A stretch of 26,852 nt of DNA from DAOSCP01 sp035379625 (GTDB lineage: Bacteria; Bacteroidota; Ignavibacteria; Ignavibacteriales; DAOSCP01). Both the position numbers and the translations under genes were made by a program. Each line of letters begins with the position of its first letter. Position 1 is the stretch's first letter. The stretch covers positions 1 to 26,852 of the forward strand of contig DAOSVM010000032.1 in assembly GCA_035379625.1 (NCBI GenBank), read 5' to 3'. The notes under the pieces are model-generated. The model was not told where the DNA came from and made no database searches. It saw only the letters and a list, made by a program, of their open reading frames with translations. Shown here in pieces: positions 1 to 6,940 of this stretch.

Positions 1-165
1 TTCACAAATACAAACGATGAAAATGTAATTAAATTCAAAGAAAAATATAAAATCGTTGGCGTTCCGACAATAATTATTTACAATTCACAAGGTCAAGAAA
101 TACAACGAATTACTGGCTTCAAATCTCCTGAAGAATTCCTAAAAATTATAAATCAAATTAAATAA
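1..165 (+). CDS. C-terminal fragment of a thioredoxin-fold protein (DsbD-like)
   Basis: An open frame enters from the left edge and stops at TAA 163-165, leaving 54 residues. The stretch KYKIVGVPTIIIYN followed by GQEIQRITGF and a final amphipathic helix (SPEEFLKIINQIK) is the second half of a thioredoxin fold. It includes the cis-proline loop (VPT) and the last two strands. The spacing and the 'GVPT...G..I.RITGF' pattern best resemble the C-terminal periplasmic domain of DsbD or a related thiol:disulfide carrier. The CXXC active site would lie upstream of the window, so redox activity cannot be confirmed. A TlpA-type or single-domain thioredoxin is the alternative. A strong terminator follows 20 bases after the stop. 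Confidence 0.7.
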   Translation, partial: FTNTNDENVIKFKEKYKIVGVPTIIIYNSQGQEIQRITGFKSPEEFLKIINQIK

Positions 166-185
166 AATTCTATTTTAATAAAAAT

Positions 186-217
186 AAGGCTGTCACTTTA
201 AGGCAGCCTTTTTTTAT
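186..217 (+). terminator. Intrinsic terminator after the thioredoxin-like gene
   Basis: AAGGCTGTC (186-194) pairs with GGCAGCCTT (202-210), with one G-U pair, around a 7-nt loop ACTTTAA. The T run 209-217 follows directly. This is a 9-bp stem plus U tract and is a clear rho-independent terminator separating the left-edge gene from the next one. Confidence 0.9.
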
Positions 218-301
218 TATAAAATTTATTAACTATTTTTTTTATTATTTTTTTTATATATTAACTTAACAATTTATTAACAAATATTAAATGGTGAGTT
301 T

Positions 302-1999
302 ATGGATATTAAAAACAAAACAGTGCTCGTACTAGGCGGCTATGGCCTTGTTGGAAGCGCTGTTGTCAAACAAATTGTCAAAGAACAACCTAAAGAAGTA
401 ATTATCACTTCTTTATTCAAAACTGAAGTCGAAGAAGCTTTATTAACTTATCGTAAACATTTCCCAGAGCTGCCAAAAGGATATTTTAAAGGGTGGTGGG
501 GAAATATTTTTGTACGAGAAGAATTCAAAGATGCAGACAGAAATGAATTATTAAAAAATCCAAAAACAAGAGCTACACTTATTCATGATGTTATGGATGA
601 TCTAGACGAAGAAATATTGGAAAACTCAGCACTTTACAAACTTATTACAACCTACAACCCAGACATAATTATTGATTGTATTAACACCGCTACAGCAATC
701 GCTTATCAAGATGTATATTCAACTTACAGAGATATTAAAAAAGTTCTTAACAGCAAATCAAATTATAACGAATTGGCAGAACTTACTGAAAAATTGCTTT
801 GTACAATGTACACACCTCAATTAATAAGACACATTCAAATCCTATATGCTTCTATGAATGCTGTAAATACAGGATTATACTTTAAAATTGGCACTTCAGG
901 AACTGGCGGTATGGGATTAAATATCCCTTATACGCACAGCGAAGAAAAACCTTCACGTGTTTTATTAAGTAAATCTGCTATTGGTGGCGCTCATACCTTA
1001 TTATTATTTCTAATGGGAAGAACTCCCGGCGCTATCACCAAAGAAATAAAACCAACTGCAGCTATTGCTTGGAAAAGAATTGAATTCGGTGAAATTAAAA
1101 GAAGAGGTAAACCAATCCAATTAGTAGATGTAACCTTCGATGATGCTATTGAGTTAAATGATAAATTTACTATTAACATAGAAAATAAATTCCCATATAA
1201 AAACGAAACTCTAAAAAATGTATTCATAGATACTGGCGAAAATGGATTATTCTCAAGAGGTGAATTTGAAGCTATTACTCTACAAGGACAAATGGAATTT
1301 GTAACTCCTGAAGAAATTGCTGATATTATAGTCAATGAAATTAAAGGCAGAAATACAGGGCACGATGTAATAAACGCTCTTGATATTGCTACATTAAATC
1401 CTACTTACCGCGCTGGATTTATGCAAAATATGGCTGTCAAAAAACTCGAAGAATTAGAAAAATTAAATGATATCGATAGCGTCGCTTTCGAAATGCTTGG
1501 TCCACCAAGGCTTTCTAAATTATTGTTTGAAATTTATGCATTAAAATCTGTTTACATCTCTATGAATAACATTTTAGCTAAATCTCCTGAACAATTATCA
1601 AATGATTTACTCGAATTCTTCAAAAACAATGATAAAATTAGACTGCAAGCTCTTTCCGTTGGTATTCCAATTCTACTACCAGAAGGCAATAAACTTGTAA
1701 GGGGAAATGATATTAAAATTCCTGTTTTTAGAGGCGAAAATCAATTAGACTTAACAAATGAAAATATTGATTCTTGGGCACAACAAGGCTGGATAGATTT
1801 AAGAGTTAACAACATGAAAATTTGGCAAAAACGATTATCAGACATTATAAAACAAGCTGAAAATATTCCACCAGACGACACAAGTTCGACATTTATTTTT
1901 ACAAAAGATTATTGGAAAAACTTCGAAACAATTGATATTGGTAAAGTTGTTGGCTGGTTATTTATCACCGAAGAAAAAGGCGAAAGAATAAAAGCCTAA
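302..1999 (+). CDS. Large Rossmann-fold NAD(P)-binding protein, function unknown
   Basis: This is a 565-residue protein. Residues 7-20 (TVLVLGGYGLVGSA) form a strand-GGxGxxG-helix dinucleotide-binding start, with the glycine motif at 12-18. IIIDCINTATA near residues 125-135 fits a later Rossmann strand, as in extended short-chain dehydrogenases. A YxxxK-like catalytic pair is not obvious. The region around residue 200 (IGTSGTGGMGLNIPYTH) is glycine-rich and could be a ligand loop. The remaining ~350 residues match no family I can name. There is no signal peptide or membrane segment, so it is probably cytosolic. The start is supported by GGTGAG at 293-298. The gene stands alone between a terminator upstream and a 256-bp gap downstream. 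It looks less AT-biased than its neighbours, which could reflect high expression. An NAD(P)-dependent oxidoreductase or epimerase is an inference only. Confidence 0.75.
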   Translation: MDIKNKTVLVLGGYGLVGSAVVKQIVKEQPKEVIITSLFKTEVEEALLTYRKHFPELPKGYFKGWWGNIFVREEFKDADRNELLKNPKTRATLIHDVMDDLDEEILENSALYKLITTYNPDIIIDCINTATAIAYQDVYSTYRDIKKVLNSKSNYNELAELTEKLLCTMYTPQLIRHIQILYASMNAVNTGLYFKIGTSGTGGMGLNIPYTHSEEKPSRVLLSKSAIGGAHTLLLFLMGRTPGAITKEIKPTAAIAWKRIEFGEIKRRGKPIQLVDVTFDDAIELNDKFTINIENKFPYKNETLKNVFIDTGENGLFSRGEFEAITLQGQMEFVTPEEIADIIVNEIKGRNTGHDVINALDIATLNPTYRAGFMQNMAVKKLEELEKLNDIDSVAFEMLGPPRLSKLLFEIYALKSVYISMNNILAKSPEQLSNDLLEFFKNNDKIRLQALSVGIPILLPEGNKLVRGNDIKIPVFRGENQLDLTNENIDSWAQQGWIDLRVNNMKIWQKRLSDIIKQAENIPPDDTSSTFIFTKDYWKNFETIDIGKVVGWLFITEEKGERIKA

Positions 2000-2043
2000 A
2001 ATTATTTTGAGATAAATTTTAATATTTAGCTCAGACGGTATAA

Positions 2044-2088
2044 GCATAAAGCCCGTGCGCCATGCGGCGTACGGGCGGGCTTACGCCC
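2044..2088. repeat. GC-rich palindromic element (REP-like)
   Basis: A ~40-base block of very high GC sits in an otherwise AT-rich gap (2000-2255). GCCCGTGCGCC (2051-2061) pairs with GGCGTACGGGC (2066-2076) over 11 bp, with one G-U pair, and an ATGC loop. A second, competing hairpin joins GGCGTA (2066-2071) to TACGCC (2082-2087). A third option is AAGCCCG (2049-2055) with CGGGCTT (2076-2082). No T run follows, so it is not a standard terminator. It resembles the palindromic units dispersed in bacterial genomes, but copy number cannot be judged from one window. Confidence 0.6.
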
Positions 2089-2255
2089 AAATAAATATAT
2101 CTTGCAATTAATCAGAATTCCAGAAAAATCAATCAACAAATTATAATTCATAGAACCATGTACGGTTATTTTACTTGTTATATAAAAACAATTTTTATAA
2201 AAATATTGTAACCTTATATTGAAAATATTGTCAAAAAGTTAAAACAGAGGAAAAA

Positions 2256-2678
2256 ATGAACAATTTAAAACGAAGTACAAACGATAAAAAAATCGCTGGA
2301 GTTTGCGGTGGTTTAGGGAAATATTTTAATCTTGATTCCAATTTAATAAGAATTTTATTTGTATTATTTGCCTTTAATTTTGGTATGACAATAATTTTAT
2401 ATCTTGCATTATGGTTTATTTTACCTGAAGATAACGATTCAATTCCAAATAATGATACAAATATAGATCAAAACACTTCTGAGCAGTCGAATGAAATTAT
2501 AGTAGAAAAACCTGAAAAAATTACAAACGACACCGAAAAAAAAATTGGTATAATATTAATAGTAATTGGTACATTTTTTTTAATTATAAATTTAGTTGAA
2601 ATTTCTTTCAAATATTTACTCCCTTCTATTTTAATTGTCATAGGTTTAATATTAATGTTTGGGAGTAAAAAACAATGA
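2256..2678 (+). CDS. PspC-domain membrane protein
   Basis: This is a 140-residue protein. Residues 4-60 form a PspC domain: the motif KIAGVCGGLGKYFNLD (12-27) followed by a long hydrophobic segment at about 30-58 ending in LWFILPED. A polar acidic linker (about 60-92) leads to two further hydrophobic segments at about 95-137. PspC domains occur in membrane stress responses, where PspC can be an anti-sigma-like or PspA-linked partner. No other psp gene is visible here, so the specific role is unknown. The start has a good ribosome site (GAGGAAAAA just before ATG). Its stop overlaps the next start by 4 bases (ATGA), so the two are probably co-translated. The shared hydrophobic C-terminal pattern suggests both act in the same membrane assembly. 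Confidence 0.85.
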   Translation: MNNLKRSTNDKKIAGVCGGLGKYFNLDSNLIRILFVLFAFNFGMTIILYLALWFILPEDNDSIPNNDTNIDQNTSEQSNEIIVEKPEKITNDTEKKIGIILIVIGTFFLIINLVEISFKYLLPSILIVIGLILMFGSKKQ

Positions 2679-2929
2679 AAAATTTAACCACAGCTATTGT
2701 TTTTATTTTTACGGGAATTTTGATTTTAATGAAAAACTTAGGATATGAGTTATCTTTAAATAGAAATATGCTTGATTATTGGCCTGTGATACTAGTCTTA
2801 ATTGGACTAAGTTATATAAGCCTCAATATATATATAAAAATATTGCTTAAAATAATTTCAGGTATAGTAATAAGTATAATTCTTTATTTAATTTACTTAA
2901 AAATATTTTATCCTAACTTTTGTTTATAA
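2675..2929 (+). CDS. Small multi-spanning membrane protein (DUF5668/LiaF-N-like)
   Basis: This 84-residue protein is almost wholly hydrophobic, with about three transmembrane segments at residues 6-20, 34-52 and 55-78. The pattern 'GILILMKNLGY...YWPVILVLIGL' is typical of the short membrane modules next to PspC proteins (DUF5668, or the N-terminal part of LiaF-like proteins). It starts inside the pspC-like gene by a 4-base overlap and is almost certainly in its operon. Its last 22 bases overlap the 3' end of the convergent CYTH gene. Function is unknown; a membrane partner of the PspC protein is an inference. Confidence 0.75.
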   Translation: MKNLTTAIVFIFTGILILMKNLGYELSLNRNMLDYWPVILVLIGLSYISLNIYIKILLKIISGIVISIILYLIYLKIFYPNFCL

Positions 2930-3444
2930 TACTCAATTACTTCAAATACATTATAATTTACTGTTTTTATCTTAGGTATTTCTACTATATTTAAATATTT
3001 ATCTAATAATTCTTCTTTATTAACTTCTATCTCCACAAAAGGAGGAATAAAATCATAATCTTCTAAATGAGTATCAATTACAAATTTTGCTTCATTATTT
3101 AATTCATAAGTTTTTCTATGTTTTTTAATGTGTATTCTCTCTGAAAATCCTAATCGTTGAAAAATATTTAATATTGCTTCAAAATCTTCAACTTTTGTTT
3201 CAATTTCTTCTCTAATTTTATAATTTGTAATTGGGTATACAGCCTCTTTCATAGTTAAAAAGGTTTCTGAGCCTTCCTTTCTTATTCTTAATGTTTTATT
3301 TTCTTTATCAGAATAAAAATCAGGAAAATTTAAATATACACCTTCTATAATGTCATCAAAAATTAAAATAGCTCCCTTATTTAACAATTTAATTTCAAAT
3401 TCTTTTGTATCGATTTCTAATATTTTAACTTCTATTTCCTTCAT
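2908..3444 (-). CDS. CYTH-domain protein (CyaB-like, class IV adenylate cyclase family)
   Basis: This 178-residue protein has the N-terminal ExExK signature E3-I-E5-V-K7 that binds the triphosphate and metal in CYTH enzymes. TLRIRKEG and FLTMKEA supply the basic strands of the tunnel. EIETKV and the later VEIEVN strand supply the acidic metal ligands. The length fits the CyaB / class IV adenylate cyclase branch. Most bacterial members have no proven cyclase role, and some hydrolyse thiamine triphosphate or inorganic triphosphate. The start has a strong ribosome site, AGGAG at 3449-3453 on the minus strand. It is divergent from the PHP gene and its 3' end overlaps the convergent small membrane gene by 22 bp. 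Confidence 0.85.
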   Translation of the reverse strand: MKEIEVKILEIDTKEFEIKLLNKGAILIFDDIIEGVYLNFPDFYSDKENKTLRIRKEGSETFLTMKEAVYPITNYKIREEIETKVEDFEAILNIFQRLGFSERIHIKKHRKTYELNNEAKFVIDTHLEDYDFIPPFVEIEVNKEELLDKYLNIVEIPKIKTVNYNVFEVIEYYKQKLG

Positions 3445-3519
3445 AATACTCCTTTTAATAAATTATTTGTTTTATTACAATAATAATATTAATTTTATAG
3501 TTTAAATATAAAAAAAATT

Positions 3520-4344
3520 ATGAAAAAAATTGATTTACATATACACACAACTTATTCCGATGGATATTATTCTCCACAGGATATATTAATTTTAGCTAAA
3601 AATAAAAAATTAAGTACAATAAGTATCACAGATCATGATACTATCGATGTTTATTTGAAAGATAATATAATAGAAAAAGCTAAAGAGTTAGAATTAGAAA
3701 TTATTCCCGGAGTTGAAATAAGTACCGAACATAATGACTCCGAAATTCATATTTTAGGATATAACTTCGATATATATAATAAAAAATTAAATGATGTACT
3801 CAATTTTATCATAACAGAAAGAGTCAACAGAGTAAAAAGAATTATAAAAAAATTAAATTCTAATGGAATTGATATAACTTTTGAAGAATTAGAAAAATTA
3901 CATAAATCAACTACTTATGGAAGACCACACGTAGCTGATATGATGATAAGAAAAGGATATATAAAAAACATATACGAAGCATTCACTTACCATATTGGTA
4001 TAAACTGTTATGCTTATAAAAAAAAAATACATATTTCACCTAAAATAGCTATTGATATCATTCATGATGCTGGTGGAATAGCAATAATGGCCCATCCAAA
4101 TAAAACCAATGAAGAAATTTTAAACTATTTAATTAATTCAGGAATTGATGGTTTTGAAATTATACATCCTTCTCATACAAATAGTATAAAAAACAATCTA
4201 AAAAAACTAGTCGATTACTATTTCTTATTAGAAACAGGTGGTTCAGATTTCCACGGTGGTAATAAAAATGATAACGAAAACTTAGGAAACTATTTTATTT
4301 CAGAAACTGTATATGAAAATTTATTAAAATATCAACTCAAATGA
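3520..4344 (+). CDS. PHP-domain phosphoesterase (TrpH / RNase AM family)
   Basis: This 274-residue protein has a complete PHP metal site: H7-x-H9 with SDG at 13-15, TDHD at 37-40, PGVEIS at 63-68, HILGYNFD at 77-84, GRPH at 134-137, AHP at 191-193 and GSDFHG at 241-246. The order and length match the YciV/TrpH branch. Characterised members of that branch are 5'-3' exoribonucleases or nucleoside 3',5'-bisphosphate phosphatases. PHP enzymes also include HisK-type histidinol phosphatases, relevant because the his operon in this window lacks that step, but the motif layout here fits TrpH better. No clear Shine-Dalgarno is seen before ATG; the upstream 40 bases are nearly pure A/T. ribH follows after 10 bases. 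Confidence 0.85.
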   Translation: MKKIDLHIHTTYSDGYYSPQDILILAKNKKLSTISITDHDTIDVYLKDNIIEKAKELELEIIPGVEISTEHNDSEIHILGYNFDIYNKKLNDVLNFIITERVNRVKRIIKKLNSNGIDITFEELEKLHKSTTYGRPHVADMMIRKGYIKNIYEAFTYHIGINCYAYKKKIHISPKIAIDIIHDAGGIAIMAHPNKTNEEILNYLINSGIDGFEIIHPSHTNSIKNNLKKLVDYYFLLETGGSDFHGGNKNDNENLGNYFISETVYENLLKYQLK

Positions 4345-4354
4345 TGAGGTATTT

Positions 4355-4816
4355 ATGAAACTATATGAAGGAAAATTAGTAGCAAAAAACTTAAAATTTG
4401 CTATAATTGCTAGTAGATTTAATGATTTCATTACTAACAAATTGGTTGAAGGTGCAATAGACTGTATAAAAAGACATGATGGAGATGAAAATAACATATC
4501 AATAGTAAAAGTTCCTGGAGCTTTTGAAATTCCATTAGCTGCAAAAAAATTGGCAAATAATAAAGAATACGATGCTATAATTTGTCTAGGAGCAGTTATT
4601 AGAGGAGCAACTCCACATTTTGATTATGTTGCTGCTGAAGTAAGTAAAGGTGTTGCGCAAGTTTCACTTTCTTCAACTAAACCAATTATTTTTGGTGTAT
4701 TAACCACTGATACCATCGAACAAGCAATTGAAAGAGCTGGTACTAAAGCAGGAAATAAAGGATGGGACGCTGCACTTTCTGCTATTGAAATGGCTAATTT
4801 AATGAAAGAACTATAA
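4355..4816 (+). CDS. ribH: 6,7-dimethyl-8-ribityllumazine synthase
   Basis: This enzyme condenses 5-amino-6-ribitylamino-uracil with 3,4-dihydroxybutanone 4-phosphate, the penultimate step of riboflavin synthesis. The 153 residues match the usual length. Signature parts are IIASRFNDFI (17-26), VPGAFEIP (53-60), CLGAVIRGATPHFDYV (77-92) with catalytic His88, FGVLTTDT (113-120), and R127 in the 'ERAGTKAGNKG' phosphate site. The family forms pentamers or 60-mer capsids in the cytoplasm. No other rib gene is in the window. The stop and the start of the next gene share one base (TAATG), so the PorZ-like gene is translationally linked. Confidence 0.96.
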   Translation: MKLYEGKLVAKNLKFAIIASRFNDFITNKLVEGAIDCIKRHDGDENNISIVKVPGAFEIPLAAKKLANNKEYDAIICLGAVIRGATPHFDYVAAEVSKGVAQVSLSSTKPIIFGVLTTDTIEQAIERAGTKAGNKGWDAALSAIEMANLMKEL

Positions 4817-6936
4817 TGATAAAAAAGTTCCTTATAATTTTTCTTTTTAATTTATTAGTTTTTTCACAAAATCAAAAATGGAATATTTTTCCTTCTTTTT
4901 ATAATATCCTTCAAATTGAAGAAACAAAAGATGGAGTCTTTTTTTTAACTCCAAATTCTATTCTATTTTCAAATCTTTCAGACAATAACCTTAATGTAAT
5001 TTCTAAAATAAATGGACTTAAAGGCAATATAATCAGTACATTTAAAATCATTGATGAAAAATTATTTATTGGTTATACCGACGGTGTTATTGATATTTAT
5101 GACTTTAACTATAAATCAATTAAAACTATTTTTTCGATAAATAAATCAGAATTTCCACAAAAATCAATAAAAAACTTTAATTATTTTAACAATAATATTT
5201 TTATTATTACCGACTTTGGTATTGTTATATTAGATTCTATTTTTAATGTAAAAGATACTTATACTCAATTTCCAATATTAGATAATTCTACAATTTATAA
5301 TATATTTAATTATAATAATTTACATTACATTGTTTCTAGTAATGCATTAATAAGGCAAGTAAGTGGTAGTAAAATTTTATCGATTAATTCATCTTGGGAA
5401 ATTGTAAACTTTAAAAATAAAACAATTTCTAAAATTCAAAAAGCAATAGTTAAAGAAAATAAATTTTATTTACAAGCTGATAATAATTTGTATTTATTTA
5501 GAAATGACTCACTAATTACAATTACTGAAAACATTAACAATTTTTATATTTATAATTATCTGTATGCCAAAAATTCCAATAATATTAAAATTTTTTCTGA
5601 TAATTATTTAATTGATAATAAAACTTTTTCTGTTGATAAATTATTTTTTTATAAAGATTCATTATGGGGACAAATTTATAACAAATTAATAAATTTTAAA
5701 TCAAAAAGGGAAATAATTGTTAATTCGCCATTTAGTTATACTGCGGGTAATATAATATTCAATAAGAAATATTTGTGGGTAACAAATAAAACAGCAGATT
5801 ATAGTGATGGATTTTATTTTTTTAATACAGAAACAAAAAAATGGTATAATTATAGCTTAGCCTCATCTCATAGAATTTACCACGATAATAATGATACAAT
5901 ATTTGTAGCTCGCTGGGGTTACGGTGCTAGAAAATATTTTTTAACTAACGATAGCTTAATATTTATTAAAGATTATACAATTTTTAATACACCTTTTAAA
6001 GGAATCGATGTTGATCCTAACTTTCTTGTGTTTTCTGATATAAAAAAAGATCATAATAATTTAACTTGGTTTATTAGTTACATTTCATCTAATAGAATTC
6101 AAATAGGCAGTGAAAATAATGGTATATTTAAAACATATCAACTAACTTCAAATCCAAATGCAACAAATTTTAACAGTCTATATACTGATAGATTTAATAA
6201 TAAATGGATTGGTACTGATGATAATGGATTATTTTTATTTAATGAAAATAATATACCAACAAATATTAATGTTACTACAAACGATGGATTAAATAACAAT
6301 TTTGTAACTTCATCAGTATTAGATAATAATAATGAATTATGGATTGGAACAAAAGCAGGTATAAATATAATAAACAATATAAATAATCCAAAATCATCTG
6401 TCAGAAGAGTTTATGGAATGAGAAATCAAATAATTAACCAAATACTTATAGACAACGCAAATAGAAAATGGGTTGCTACAAAAACTGGAGGACTGTTTCT
6501 TTTAAGTTCTGATGGAAACGAAATAATATCTAATTTCAATTCAACTAATAGTCCTTTAATTTCAGATAATGTTTTATCGATTGCTTTAGATAACGATAAA
6601 GGAATATTGTATATATCAACGGAATATGGTATTTTTAGTTATAATACTAATGTAACAAAATCTTCATTAAATTATAATTTAAGAGTTTATCCTAATCCTT
6701 ATTTGTCTAAATCAAATGAAACAATAACAATTGATGGTTTAGTTAGCAATTCGATTGTTAAAATTTACAATTTAAATATGGAATTAGTAAAAGAATTACC
6801 ACAAATAAATAGTGGTAAAATTACATGGGATGGTAAGGATAAAGATGGAAATATTTTAAATACTGGTATATATTTTATTGTAGCAAGTGATTTGCAAAAT
6901 AATGTAGCTATTCAAAAATTAGCGGTAATAAAATAG
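4816..6936 (+). CDS. PorZ-like beta-propeller protein with T9SS sorting domain
   Basis: This 706-residue protein begins with a Sec signal peptide (residues 1-18; MIKKFLIIFLFNLLVFS). Its first ~300 residues read like the first propeller of PorZ: FPSFYNILQIEETKDGVFFL, FIGYTDGVIDIYD and FIITDFGIVILDS. Later two-component-regulator-type propeller repeats include NKWIGTDDNGLFLF, ELWIGTKAGINIIN, RKWVATKTGGLFLL and ILYISTEYGIFSYN. The C-terminal ~86 residues (from NLRVYPNPY, about 621) form a type A T9SS sorting / FlgD-Ig-like domain containing ITWDGKDKDGN and NTGIYF. In Porphyromonas, PorZ sits on the cell surface as part of the attachment complex that processes type IX cargo. A generic propeller surface protein is the alternative. 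It is sandwiched between ribH (1-base overlap) and the ABC-F gene (4-base gap). Confidence 0.78.
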   Translation: MIKKFLIIFLFNLLVFSQNQKWNIFPSFYNILQIEETKDGVFFLTPNSILFSNLSDNNLNVISKINGLKGNIISTFKIIDEKLFIGYTDGVIDIYDFNYKSIKTIFSINKSEFPQKSIKNFNYFNNNIFIITDFGIVILDSIFNVKDTYTQFPILDNSTIYNIFNYNNLHYIVSSNALIRQVSGSKILSINSSWEIVNFKNKTISKIQKAIVKENKFYLQADNNLYLFRNDSLITITENINNFYIYNYLYAKNSNNIKIFSDNYLIDNKTFSVDKLFFYKDSLWGQIYNKLINFKSKREIIVNSPFSYTAGNIIFNKKYLWVTNKTADYSDGFYFFNTETKKWYNYSLASSHRIYHDNNDTIFVARWGYGARKYFLTNDSLIFIKDYTIFNTPFKGIDVDPNFLVFSDIKKDHNNLTWFISYISSNRIQIGSENNGIFKTYQLTSNPNATNFNSLYTDRFNNKWIGTDDNGLFLFNENNIPTNINVTTNDGLNNNFVTSSVLDNNNELWIGTKAGINIINNINNPKSSVRRVYGMRNQIINQILIDNANRKWVATKTGGLFLLSSDGNEIISNFNSTNSPLISDNVLSIALDNDKGILYISTEYGIFSYNTNVTKSSLNYNLRVYPNPYLSKSNETITIDGLVSNSIVKIYNLNMELVKELPQINSGKITWDGKDKDGNILNTGIYFIVASDLQNNVAIQKLAVIK

Positions 6937-6940
6937 AGAT

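Noticed and set aside
991..1335. Minus-strand open frame of 114 codons inside the Rossmann gene
   Set aside because: It is fully embedded in a clearly coding plus-strand gene, has no ribosome site and no recognisable domain. Other embedded frames (for example 6138-6377, 9532-9762, 23253-23690) were dismissed likewise.
2026..2048. tRNA D-arm-like text (TAGCTCAGACGGTATAAGC) before the GC-rich palindrome
   Set aside because: No anticodon stem, T arm or acceptor pairing follows. The resemblance covers only about 18 bases, so a tRNA or tRNA remnant is not supported.
3520..4344. PHP protein as the HisK-type histidinol phosphatase
   Set aside because: Motif order, the GRPH segment and length fit the TrpH/RNase AM branch better, and the gene is not linked to the his operon. 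It is kept only as a weak candidate.
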